From Austropuccinia psidii (taxonomy: Eukaryota; Basidiomycota; Pucciniomycetes; Pucciniales; Sphaerophragmiaceae): a stretch of DNA of 64,000 bases. Where the stretch lies: the NCBI GenBank assembly GCA_023105745.1, contig JALGQZ010000007.1, forward strand, positions 3,889,592 to 3,953,591, written 5' to 3'. How positions within the stretch are numbered: the stretch's first letter is position 1; each line of letters opens with the position of its first letter. Positions 12,102 to 24,634 of the stretch are shown one piece after another. Below the pieces are notes generated by a model that worked only from the letters and a program-made list of their open reading frames with translations, was not told where the DNA came from and made no database searches. Both the position numbers and the translations under genes were made by a program.

Positions 12102-14830
12102 ATGACTACCAGAAGAGGCTCCCAATACTCCATCCAATCAGATGGAGCTGGAATCAGAGGAAGAATTGATTCCTCAAAACAGAAAAGGAAGGGCAATATC
12201 CCCAGTGGAACAGAATCCACACAAGGAAGTGCCTTATCCCAAAGGCAAGTCCCAGAAATGCCCATCATATCTGAACCAGAATTGGAACTAAGTATGAGTG
12301 ACTCAAACAGGTACAATTCACATTCAGAGGGCTCAAATAGACATTTAAATGAGCCAGTACAAACAGTACTACACAGTTTACAAAGACAAGGATTGGGAAA
12401 TGTTGCCCCAAATACACCAAGGAGTGATGAACTCCTGGAAAATCCTGAAAAAGTTACTCAAAGAGGAGGAAATAGTGAGATACTCCAATGGATGGAATCC
12501 ACTATCATCCAAACCTCAAATCAAAAAGCTCAAGGAGTACCATTCCAAAAAGAAGGAGGCAACCAAGGAAGAAGCCCCAGTAGCTTCTACCAGCAAGCCC
12601 CAAGCCAACCCACTTCCCCAAGAAGGGAAGAAGAACAAGAAGAAGAATTGGAGAAAACCATATTCCCTAAGCTACAGGATCTGCTAAATCCTTGTATAAG
12701 CTATGTGACCAACAAACAGTCTATGAAATGACAGAAGAAAGAGTCAAGGCATATGAAGAATTGAAGAATTCCTTAACAAATGCCCCATTTCTTCTAATGC
12801 CAGATTGGAAAATACCCTTCAAGCTTGATATTGATGCTTTTGGAGAAGGACTAGGTGCTGCACTACACCAGACACAAATTATCAATGATAAACCAGTGGA
12901 AGGACCAATTTGTTTTATTTCAAGACAAATAAAGCCAACAGAAGCAAGATATGGAGCAAGCCAAATGGAATGCCTCTGATTAGTGTGGGCTTTAGAAAAA
13001 TTAAATTATTACTTTGATGGAACAGTATTTGATGTGATTACAGAATGTAATGCTGTAAAATCTCTATTAAATATGAGAACTCCAAATAGACATATGCTGA
13101 GATGGCAAATTGCTATCCAAGAATACAGAGGAAATATGACCATTGTTCATAAATCTGGCAATATTCATAAAAATGCAGATGGTCTTAGCAGATGGGCTCT
13201 AGCAAATACCCCTGACAATCCAGCATGGGTACCACAGGAAGAGCACCATATAGAAGGAATATGTGTTACAGACATTGGCACAGAATTCTTTAACCAAGTT
13301 AAAGAAAGCTATAAGATATACAAGAATTGCCATATATTAAGCCAACTTCTAATGAAAGACTGCAAAGATCCATCACTCTCATCAAAATTAGATGAAACAT
13401 GGAAAAAGGCATATGATGAAGGAAGATTCCACCTCCTTGATGGAATCCTTTACCATAGAACAAAACATACATGTGTTATGGCCTTAACAGATAGAACCCT
13501 GATAAACACTATTTTACATGAGTGTCATGATAGTGTTGCAGCTGGAAATCTTTCATAAGATAGAAGACTAGAAAGGGTGAAAACCTGCTCTTGGTGGCCC
13601 AATTGGAAGAAACATGTTACAGAATACTGCCAAACCTGTGACAGATGTCAAAAAGCCAACAGAGCCACAGGAAAGAAATTTGGAATGATGATCCAAATCC
13701 AAGAACCAAAATCCCCTTGGGAAATAGTTCATATGGATTGGGTAACAGCATTACCTCCAGGAGGAGACAGAAGCTATAATGCATGCATAGTATTAGTTGA
13801 CAGGTATAGAAAAAATCCCATGTTCCTACCATGTCAAAAAGATGACACAGCTATGGACACAGCCATAATGATATGGAACAAAGTCATTAGCCATACAGGC
13901 TTATTCCAGAATATTATAAGTGACAGAGACCCAAAATTCACTTCAGCATTATGGACAAATCTCCATAGCTTTTTTGGGACAAAATTATCATTCTCAACAG
14001 GTTACCATCCTTAAACTGATGGTTTAGCAGAAAGAATGATACAGACCTTGGAGGACATGATCAGAAGTTTCTGTGCTTATGTGCTAGAATTCAAAGATTC
14101 TGATGGTTTTACCCATGATTGGTGTACACTAATACCAGCTCTTGAACTGGCATAAAAAACATCAATCCATTCTTCTACTGGCAAAACACCAGCAATTCTA
14201 GAAAAAGGTTGTAATCCAAGATTTCCTTATGATACCCTCAAAAAGGACTTAGTGGATATACATCCAACAGCAAGTAGCTTTAAGATAATTCTTGACAAAG
14301 CAAGACACCATGCAAACAGATGTATGCAAGATTCTTTCAAATATGCAAAAGAAAGATGGGATAAAAGTCATAAACCACCTGACTTCAAAATAGGAGACAT
14401 GGTGTTAGTATCAACCCTTAATTTCAATAACATAAAGGGTCCAAAGAAATTGAAAGATTCCTTTGCAGGACCATTTATGATAAAAGCACTTCATGGACCC
14501 AATGCTGTGCAATTGGAACTCACAGGTAAATTAATGAAAAAACACCCAACCTTCCCTGTAAGTCTAATAAAACCTTACAGCTCAAGTGACAACGAGTTAT
14601 TTCCACTCAGAAATAAACCCCCACTTGAAATTCCCCCCTTGGAAGAAGGAGAAGAAAAGAAAATTGTAAAAGTCCTTAAAGAAAGAAGGACAAGAAACAA
14701 AAAAGAAAGAGAATACCTTGTAAGGTATAGAAATTCAACTTAAGAAGATGAATGGATACTTGAGAAAGATATAACAAATGCTGATAAACTACTGAGGAGG
14801 TTCAGACATGAAAGGAAACCTGAAAGATAG
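12102..14830 (+). pseudogene. Broken gag-pol of element B1
   Basis: The Gag start is nearly identical to B2 for about 190 codons. The sequence then jumps at about 12680 from the Gag N-terminal part to the end of the reverse transcriptase region; most of Gag, the protease and most of the reverse transcriptase are deleted. The RNase H, integrase and chromodomain parts follow with in-frame stops (TGA at about 12978, TAA at about 13556 and 14013, further stops at about 14154 and 14741) and frame changes. ISDRDPKF and the zinc-binding CDRCQKAN are still readable. The +1 frame is open from 12349 to 12687 and keeps the 66-nt intron (12245-12310) seen in B2. Non-functional. Confidence 0.9.
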
Positions 14831-14930
14831 AAAAGTTAAGCATTATTGAGCTTCAAGACTAACAAAGTCTATTGAAGAGGTAGGAAAGTGGATGATACCC
14901 TAATTACACATATCAGATTGTGGTACAATC

Positions 14931-14948
14931 TTTTTTGGTGGTAGGGAA
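14931..14948 (+). promoter_or_regulatory. Polypurine tract of B1
   Basis: A T run followed by GGTGGTAGGGAA lies directly before the 3' LTR start. The same box precedes the 3' LTR in B2 and in C, although their LTRs differ. It should prime plus-strand DNA. Confidence 0.75.
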
Positions 14949-15190
14949 TGTGAACCTTTGAGATATGACCACATACCCAAAAAGGTCACAAGAAGTATTT
15001 AAAATAATTATACATTAAAAATAATTACCTGAAAACTACAAAAATGCCATAAATAGGCATAAAACTTGTGTCAACTTAAAACCCAATGCATAAACATGTG
15101 AAATAACTTATAGCATTGGATTCCCCATGGTAAAATACACATATACCATTTTTTATTGCATATCTGTAAAGTCAATATCTAATGAATTAT
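14949..15190 (+). repeat. 3' LTR of B1, first part
   Basis: The sequence matches 7230-7463, starting TGTGAACCTTTGAG. It is interrupted at 15190 by the D-family LTR and resumes at 17168. Confidence 0.85.
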
Positions 15191-17167
15191 TGTGAGCCTT
15201 GGAGTAAATTTTACATACCCAAATAGGCCACAATCATCTTTAAAAGAGATTTTGAATTATGCATAACTCACAAGTCATGCATAAATCCAAAATTCATCAT
15301 TTTTGATTTCAGAAAAGATGAATACCTTTTTATTGAGTAAGTAAATCCATGGAGTTAATTCCAGATTTGGATTCTACTCAAAAATTCACCTAGGGTAGCT
15401 CCATAGAGGGAATAAGCTCAAATTAACTCTTTGAGGTGGTAAAATGGAAAATACTTCAATACCACATCATCAATACCACATAAAAGATCCATGTAAAGTT
15501 TTGCTTTTCTTAAATTCACGCCAAAATAATGGGAAAGTGAGAAATCCCATGTTACATATACACTAAGAATAGTGTTATGCATGTTTTGAGCACTTAATAT
15601 CATGGTATTCTTACATGGACTTTTGGTACACCCATAGTGGATATCTCACTTGAAGCTTAAATTACTATTTTGACGTGAAAAATAGGCAAGGGGGACAAAA
15701 GAAATCAAAGAGAGCCAGGGTACCCAACTTCGGAGGCCTCAGAGGCATGGACAGCTCCAAAGCTTGGATCCATGGCTGATCTTGGCATAATTGGCAAAAT
15801 AAAACCTTTTGGGAAATTGGTTACCATGTTACAACTACAGTAAAACTTAAGAAAATAGCAAATAACCTGCTATTTTGATGTGCCAAGGAGGTAAAGAGCT
15901 ACTTAGACTCCTGTAACCATGTCAATTCTTAACAACTCTCCATGGATAAACCCCAAAAGAGTAATTAAAACCCTTTTTGGACTTGTATCCATTGATTTAC
16001 CTCATAGAAACCAGTGAAACACTGATATTTGCAATTCTATGTAGAAATGAGGTAAAAACTTCAAAAATTAATTAAAAATACAATTCATGATGAATCTTTA
16101 TGAAGCTTTCAGGACTAATAGAGAACGGTATTATCTATGGTACAACCAAAAAGAATTAAAGATTTACTAGTAGAATTAAAAGTTTAACTTACAGTCCATT
16201 TTTGACTATTCTACGTGAAACACTGAATCTTCAAAAATTCACAGCAATTACATCCTGTGATGAAATTTGCAATACCATTGATAACTTTGAGAAATCAATG
16301 ATTATTTTGGAATAAAAAAAGATTTACAGATGTTACTCCTTTTATTCTTAACCATATTGGGGTTGGTAGTCACGTAAAAGCATCAATTAAGTAATTATGA
16401 TAACCTTATGTGACAACAGATGATGCAATCAATAATCCAAAAAGTTTTATTGTTTTCTCACTCACTGGTTTTTCAGTTTGCTCCATGGAACGCCTCTGTG
16501 AGCTGTTTTTGACTTAAAAGAAGCCTCTTCTTGCTGTTTTTTCCACATCATCATCTTATTATCATTTAAATCATTATTACCAACAAGTAAGTATTAGTTA
16601 CAGCTATTCTTAAGTGTTTTTAATCTTTCAGAATCAATCAGAAAGACGTGAAATCATAGAATCCAACTATATATTGTTGTAATACTGTTATAAATCCATT
16701 TTGATCCTTGAATCCACAATTCTATGTCAAATCTCTCTATCTTATCTTTCAATAAGCTCTTTGAAATATTAGTGAGTGATTTATCTTTAATTCTTAAAGC
16801 TTTTCTCTAGAATTAGTTTTCTTGAAGAATTATCATTATAATTATTTTTACAAAAGATAATTATATATTAAAATAATTTTATTATTTTAATAAAAGAAGT
16901 TTTTATTATTAAAATCTTCTGGTAATTGATTCTAGTAGACAATTACTTGCTCACTGTTAAAATCACTAGTAGTGCTTAACATGTGAAAGAAATAATTCTT
17001 TAATTATTTAATTGTGGTTATAATAATATTTTATTATTATATTTCATAAGAACAGACATAGTACTGTTGATTAATAGTGATATTATCATCAGTTTTTTAT
17101 TATTATATTTCATAAGAACAGACATAGTACTGTTGATTAATAGTGATATTATCATCAGTTTCATAGT
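15191..17167 (+). mobile_element. Solo LTR of a separate family (D) in the B1 3' LTR
   Basis: The unit starts TGTGAGCCTTGGAG and is about 1.98 kb long. Its edges resemble B and C LTRs (TG start; a CATAG near the right end), but its body is different. On the right it stops at TTTCATAGTC without the usual CAAACCTTACA. About 15 bp of host LTR (AGGTAATAATACCG in the 5' copy) are missing too, so a deletion removed the end and the target duplication. I see no coding sequence. A 66-bp tandem duplication lies at its end. Confidence 0.7.
17030..17165 (+). repeat. 66-bp tandem duplication in LTR D
   Basis: A unit beginning TTTATTATTATATTTCATAA and ending in ATTATCATCAGTT occurs twice in direct succession, with period 66 and no visible difference. 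This suggests a recent slippage or recombination event. Confidence 0.85.
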
Positions 17168-18573
17168 CTTATAAAAACCATAAATCCTTAATTATTTCAA
17201 ATACCAATGAGACAAAATTTAAAATAGATGGTATCATTGGATTTTTCATAGAACTCCACACATAAAACAATTAAGAAGCTAATCTCCAAAGTCAATACTT
17301 AAGGAGTTAAGCTGAATATATGCACTTTTTTGGTCAATGCATATATTCAAGGAGGTTAGCTAATATCTTTTGAAATATGCATGATAGAGTGATGGACCAA
17401 AAATAAAGTCATCCCGTAATTACTGTAGGAATAAAGAAATGAACTTTATTTCACAAGTTATAAACAAGGTCAAAACCTGTAAGGGATTATTGATTAAAAT
17501 CAATAGAGCTGTTGACCACTTTGTTGTGAAAGTGGTCCAAACTTAAAAAAAATTGGACAGTTGAATTCGACTAGTTCATTTGTTAAGAATGATGTATTTC
17601 TTATTATAATATTCAAGGCATAACCCCTTGAAATCATGGTTTGAAGTTTAACATATTAAATTTCAACAGAAAAGATGAGTTACAAGAAAAATAATCAAAA
17701 ATAGAGTTTTGATGATGTAATGAAATGCTCTTGGAAGAATCATAGGGTTATGCCAAGCTATTAGAATTCACTCTCCGAATTGCTGTAGCGCGTAAACCGT
17801 AAAGGTTATTAAGGATCAAAGTTTGAGCTTAATTTGATCATTTATGATCACTCACTGTAACCTTAAATTAAGTTTAACAGTCATATGAGTGATAACATTT
17901 GTGAATACTGTTAGTTTATCATTAAAACTTATGAAATACATGAATTTTGGGGTTCTGCCAAGCCTTGACGTCACCAAATTTAGAGCTATAGTGATAACTC
18001 TAAATAATGGCGTAATAATGAGATAATATGGTTTGATCATGATGTAATCATCACCAAACCTTAAATTATTTATCAATTCCAGTGGATATGATCAGTGCAC
18101 GTCTACTAGAAGCCTGTTGGACCCTAGGATGAAGTAATTTAATATAAATAGAGCTCTTTTTACTTTATTTCCCCCTCAGATGCTGACAAAACATTAAATC
18201 ATTAAATAGAAAGGTAATTTCTTTATTCTTTATATATAAAACTTTTATATTATTGAAGACCAAAGATAATCTTATAATAATCTTCATCTTTGACGTGATT
18301 ATTGCAATTATTTAATTGTTTTGTTTAAATTTCTCTTAAAAACCTCAATTCCATGTAAAACCAAGAAAATTTGTAATTTCTCTTAAATCTTATTGTAACT
18401 ACAATTCAAATAAGTTGTATTTACATTTCTAGGCGTAAAATAATTCAAAATTATTATATGAAGCATTAGAAGTAGGTTCCTCCTCTTATTATAATAATTT
18501 TTCTCTATTATTACTTTTAATAATTCTATGATTGATATAAATAGTATTTATATTAATTTATAAATTTAATATT
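17168..18573 (+). repeat. 3' LTR of B1, middle part
   Basis: The sequence matches 7483-8887 of the 5' LTR, including the hairpin, the TATA-like box at about 18145 and the CCCCCTCAG stretch. The last five bases, ATATT (18569-18573), are the target duplicated by the C insertion. Confidence 0.85.
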
Positions 18574-20766
18574 TGTAAGGTTTGTCTATGAAACTCTTGA
18601 TAATAGTAACAATATCAAGAGTACTATGACTGTCCTCAGTAGAAAAATATAATATAATAAAATATTACAACCACAAATTTAAATATAATTATTAAAAATA
18701 ATTATATATAAAAAAATAATTTTAATTATTATTATAAAAATATAATAATAAAAAAAAATATAATAATCATAATAAATTATAATTATTCTATTATTGTTAT
18801 AGTCACTGACAGTTATAACAACAAGAAGTGTAAAGCTCTTAATGAGACAATTACACGTGGAAAATATGAATATTAACCACTTATAAATCATATAAATATT
18901 ATTTATAAAAAGAATTAAACACACACTGTGCAGAAATAATTCTTTTAGAATAAAAATTCTATATAAAAAAACTAATATTTAGATAAAAAAAATATAGAAC
19001 TTTAAAGAAAACTTACTTATAAGATTTATTTAATACAACAAGTCTAATACAACAGTTATTATACTAAGTAAAGATTATAAGATAAAAAACACGTCAAAAA
19101 TCAATAAATTTAAAGTTAAAACAACTTTTTATAGTATAAATTATGATTAAAGAGTTTTTGAGAGGAATTTGTGGATTTTAAAAGATATTTAAAATGATAA
19201 TTTTATATAATAAAATGTATTATTGGTGATTACAACAATAATCTAAATTCTATGACTTCAATTCTTTAATTTAATAAATAAAGAATAAAAATAACTTAAG
19301 AATTACTTTTAATAATAAGATTTTATATTTAATAAAACTTTACCTGTTTAAATTTCTAATATGATTGGATTGATAATGAATGATGGACAAAAACAGTGAT
19401 GAAAAGACTCTTTTTATGTCTTCAGAGAAGCTCTCATGATTCATAATAAATATAGAGGGCGTGCTCAGGTCAAAACAGAAAAACCATGCTTAAAAATAAA
19501 GTTCTTAACTTAAGGCAACTTATTTTTAATTCCAATTTAAAGTTGCCAGTGTTATTCTTAACTCCATGTAACTTTAATCTTCATTTAAACTAATTATTTT
19601 AAGTTTTTAATATAAATAGACTTATTTATATTAAAGTTCATCACATGAACAACTTAAAAATAGAGTTTCAAGCAGAAATCTCTTAAACTCAATTTTTAAT
19701 TAATTTTTAAAGAAATCATGAATTTCTTTGAGTTGAATGAAAAGAGTAAATTTCCAGGCTAATTACCCAGGAAATTTATTTATAAAAGATACTTAAAATT
19801 TAATTTATAGATTGATAATTTTAAATTCTAAGTTGTGTGAAATTTTCAAGCAAACCCATTAAGAATTGGATTTTTAATGAATTTTTGAAGTTATTGCTAT
19901 TTTTCCACGTAAAATAGCAAAACACACCAAACCTTAAGTTCTGATAAGGTTTTAATGCTTGAAACTTTAAATTTTTAAGCTTATTTAAGGTTTTTAAGCT
20001 TAATTAAGCTCTGACAGTTCTTAAAACCTTGATTTCAAGCCTGCATATTGGGATTTACCCTTTGGCAGCTTGAAATTCCTGTCCAAACTGGGATAAAACC
20101 AGTTTAAACCTTAATGTTGGATCAAAGTCTAATCTTAAAGTTTAAATAAGGTTGAAAATCCTCCAATACAGGTGGACAACCTTAATTGAATCCTTGCAGA
20201 TCCAAAAAGTTGGGTACCCCAGCTCTATTTGGTCTTTTTCCTTTGTCCCACCTTTCTGCGTGGATTTTGCCCTTTTATTTATTTAAAGCCATACTATGGC
20301 CTTAAACCCTTTTAAATTGAGCTCACGCAGGATTTACATTCTGTATGGCAAATCCTTAGCCAATTCAGTAAATATACACCACACCTCAATTTTAATTAAA
20401 ATTTTGGTAAGTTTGCATTAACCTTATGCAACTTTAAATTTAAGCTTAATTAAGCTTAAATTTAACAATTTTAAAAAAATGTGAAAAAAGTTACATTGGT
20501 ACTGTGAGATTCTTAAATCTTCCAATAACATAAAAAATAAGTGGTTTTGGGTATAACACCCTATGGGTGTGCCCTAGGTTATTTTTGGTGTAGAATCCAA
20601 AAATGACATAATATTTATAACTTTGTTTATCCAAAAAAAAGTTATACTTATTTTTTATTATTTTTTATTTTAAATTCAACTAAAAAGTCTGTTTAAGACA
20701 AAATTAACTGTTTATAAAATCATTTGTGGCCTTATGGGTATGTCATACATACCTCACAGGCTCACA
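18574..20766 (-). repeat. 3' LTR of element C
   Basis: On the minus strand it runs from TGTGAGCCTGTGAGG (20766) to CAAACCTTACA (18574). It aligns with 27393-29584 over the full length with scattered differences. A long A+T-rich stretch near 18640-18800 gives chance ORFs that I do not accept. Confidence 0.9.
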
Positions 20767-20907
20767 TTCCCTACCACCAAAAAAAAAAAATTTGTACCAC
20801 AATTTTTCTTTTGTAGTGTACCCCCAGGTTATTTGGGGGGGGTATAATCCACTGTCCAACCTCTCTACTTATACTTTCAAGTATGTAAAGCACACAATTC
20901 AAACTTT
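20767..20907 (-). promoter_or_regulatory. Polypurine tract and 3' untranslated part of C
   Basis: Read on the minus strand, GGTGGTAGGGAA lies directly before the 3' LTR after a long T run. The box is identical to that of B elements. Upstream, to the pol stop at 20908, there is only untranslated sequence. Confidence 0.75.
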
Positions 20908-23900
20908 TTATTGAGCAATTGCTCTTCTCTCATGTCTGAATCTTCTGAGAAACTTTTGGGAATCAGGTATTTTGTTTTCTACAATCCACTCATCTTCATG
21001 TTGTGGATTTTTATACCTGACCAAGTATTCTCTTTCATTTTTTCCCCTAAGTCTTCTCTCTTTCAAGAATTTCAGTACTTTTTTCTCCTCGCTTAGGTCC
21101 AGTGGGGGTACTTCTAAGGGTGTTTCATTTCTGAAAGGAAATGATTCCTTGTCACTTGAAGTGTAATTCTTTACTAGACTGACAGGGAATGTTGGATGTT
21201 TATTTTCCAGTTCTCCTGACAGTTCTACTTGCACTGCATTTGTCCCATGAAGGGCTTTAATAATAAATGGTCCTGCAAAGGAATCTTTCAATTTCTTTGG
21301 ACCTTTAATATTATTAAATTTCAAGGTTGAAACTTGTATTAAGTCCCCTACTTTGAATTCTGGGGTCTTATGACTTTTATCCCATTTCTGCTTAGCATAT
21401 TCAAAGGCATCATTCATGCTTTGATTTGCATGGTGCCTCACTTTATCAAGCAACAATTTAAAGCTTGAAGCAGTTGGATGAATATCAACTAGATCTTTCT
21501 TCAAAGTATCAACTGGAAGTTTAGGGTTCCATCCTTTTTCTAACATTGCAGGGGTCTTGCCTGTTGAAGCATGGATGGAGGTCTTGTAGGCTAATTCCAA
21601 CGCTGGTATAAGAGTACACCAATCATGGGTAAAGCCATCAGAATCTTTAAACTCCAGGCCATAAGCACAAAATTTTCTGATCATGTCCTCAAGGGTTTGA
21701 ATCATTCTTTCTGCTAACCCATCTATTTGTGGATGGTATGCTGTTGAGAATGATAATTTTGTACCCAAAAGCTTATGTAAATTAGTCCATAAGGCTGATG
21801 TAAATTTTGGGTCTCTGTCACTAATGATGTTTTTAAAGAGACCAGTATGGGATATTACTCTATTCCAGATTAAAAGAGCTGTATCCATAGCTGTGTCATC
21901 TTTGTGACATGGTAAAAAGATTGGTGTTTTGCTATATCTGTCTACAATAACAAGACATGCATTGTAACGTTTATCACTTCCAGGTGGTAATGCAGTTACC
22001 CAATCCATGTGAACCACTTCCCATGGAGTACTTGGCTCTTGGATATGGATAATCAGACCAAATCTTTTACCAGTAGCGTTATTGGCTTTCTGGCATCTAT
22101 CACAACTATGACAGTACTCAATGACATCTTTTCTCCAAGATGGCCACCAGGCACATGTCTTAATTCTTTCCATTGTTCTGTCTTCAGACAGATGTCCAGA
22201 ATAAATGTTATCATGGCATTCTAGTAGTATTGTGTTAATCAACATTCTACTACATAGGACCATGACACATGTGTGTTTAGATCTATGATATATTATACCA
22301 TCAAAAAAATGGAATCTTCCATTATCATAAGATGTTTTCCAAATATCATCCAGAGAATTAGCCAATGCTGCATATTTACAATCTTTGTCAAGTAGAGCAG
22401 TAATAATATGACAATTCGTATCTTGCTTGTAGCTTTCCCTAACTTCTTCAAAGAGTTCTGTTCCAACATCTGTGATATTAATTCCTTCAATTGGAATTTG
22501 AGGTTCTGCACTTGTAGGAACATAGGCAGGATTATCAGGTGTATTTGGTAATTCCCATCTACTCAAGCCATCAGCATTATTATGAATATTTCCGGCTTTA
22601 TGTACTATGGTCATATTGCCTCTATACTCCTGTATAGCAATCTGCCATCTTAACATGTGTGTGTTTGGAGTTTTCATGTTAAGAAGTGATTTAACTGCAT
22701 TACAATGGGTAATTACTTCAAACACACTACCATCAAGATAGTAATGAAGTTTTTCCAGAGCCCAAACAAGGCAAAGGCACTCCATTTGGCTAGCTCCATA
22801 TCTGGCCTCAGTAGGTTTAATTTGTCTTGAAATGAAACAAATTGGACCTTCATAAGGCTTGTCATTGACAATTTGAACTTGATGAAGAGCAGCTCCTAAA
22901 CCATCACCACATGCATCAATATACATCTTGAAAGGAAGTTTCCAATCTGGCATCAATAATAATGGTGCATTGGTCAAGGCATACTTGATTTTATCATATG
23001 CTTGAATTCTCTCCTGTGTCATTTCAAAAACAGTTTGTTGATCACAAATTCTGTATAATGATCTGGCATGGATTGCAAAATCTTTAAGGTGTTGTCTGTA
23101 ATAACTGGCAAACCCTAAGAAAGACATCATTTGTTTTTTGTTCTGGGGCATTTGTTTCAGTAAAACTGCAGCCACTTTGTTTTTATCAACACCAAGGCTT
23201 AGTCCTGAGACTACATGTCCTAGAGCTTTTAACTCATGAAACCCAAAATTACATTTTTTAAGAGAATTTTCATGTTCACTTGTAGTATTTTCTTAAGTAC
23301 TAATGAAAGTCTCTCTAAATGTAATTGCCAGGTTTCTGAACAAATTATAATGTCATCAATATAAATGATTAACCATCCCTCTGATAATTCATGTGGGAAG
23401 ATAGTATTCATCATTCTTTGGTAATGAGAGGGTGCATTTTTAATACCAAAAGGCATCCTCAAATATTCATAAATACCACAATGAGCAATTATTCTCAATA
23501 ATTTCCTAGCATGAGGTGTCAAAACATTCTGGTGAAAGCCTTTTAGAGCATCCATAGAAGTGATGAATCTTGCTTTGGATAATTGAGTCAAAGTCTCATG
23601 AATTCTAGGGATTGGATACCTGTCTGGAATAGTATAGGTATTCAGTGCTCTAAAATCACCAACCATCCTTGACTTATCATTATGCCAAGTAATGATTACT
23701 GGAGTTGTGACTTCAACTTCCTCATTGTGCCCAACTTTTCTAAGAACTCCCAGTTTCATTAGTTCATTAATATGATTTTCTAATGCTTCTCTAGCCCTAG
23801 GGCTAGCTGGGTAAGCTGGTCTCCTTAATAGTGGCGGATAAGGCCTTTCCACATTAAGCATAATGTCCACCTCATGGCCTTTTATAGCCCCAAGTGGTTC

Positions 23901-24634
23901 ATTATCAGAAGCAAAGGCTTCTCTATATTGAAATAAAACTTCAATAAGTTCTTCCTTCATTTCTGGTGTTAATTCAGGACTAATTTGTGCTTCACTTAGC
24001 TGATCTGACACAAATTTTTCTTTTTTAACATTCTTTACTTGTTGAATGACAGTAATTTCTTTCCTTTCTAGAGAAAAAGCAAATTTTTGCCTTTTATTTT
24101 CCCCTATAGTGAAATACCTGTCCTTATGATTGTTAATATCAATACCATAGATATTGAGATAATCATTTCCAAGTATAAAGTGTTGTGAAGTACAATTGTT
24201 CATAACAACAAATTCAGCTTTCAATCTTATACTCCCTGCTGGATGAGGAAATATTATTGCTGCTTCAAATATACCCAAAGGGTGCATGTTCTGGCTAGCA
24301 CTGCTGAATTTTACACCTTCAATTGGCATCAACTTGTCTTGCCAATTGGTATAAATTTTGTCAAGATAATCTTTTCCAACACAAGTGCAAAAAGCACCTG
24401 AGTCAAGATGTATCTTGGCTTCTGTGTTATTTATCACAATATTAGTGATACAAGATGACCCAGCTGTATAACCTTTACCTCTAGCAGGTTTGGTTTTTGC
24501 ATTTTGGCATCTTGCACATGTATGAGATCCATACATTCATTACTGTACTGTGGTAAGTGAGTATGTACCTCAGTGACCTCAAAAGAAACATTAATATTTT
24601 CTATACCAAGTTGTTCTGATGCTTCTTCTTCTTC
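20908..24634 (-). pseudogene. pol of element C (two frameshifts)
   Basis: Protease, reverse transcriptase, RNase H, integrase and chromodomain follow in order and match B2 closely. The protease has LDSGA and the reverse transcriptase [12 protein letters not shown]. The reading is carried by two long frames, 24536-23229 and about 23270-20908. The first break, about 24510, is a one-base loss in an A run (QDAKM region). The second, about 23260, is a one-base loss in the A run before the cysteine of the reverse transcriptase end (LKKCNFG in relatives). Integrase ISDRDPKF and [11 protein letters not shown] are intact. The chromodomain lies in the last 60 codons. Confidence 0.9.

Noticed and set aside
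18640..18800. tRNA or small RNA gene in AT-rich LTR C sequence
   Set aside because: Paired stretches are only A/T runs; there is no cloverleaf and no T-loop motif.
20908..23175. Separate host gene of 755 codons
   Set aside because: It is the second half of element C pol, with RNase H, integrase and chromodomain, split off by a one-base loss.
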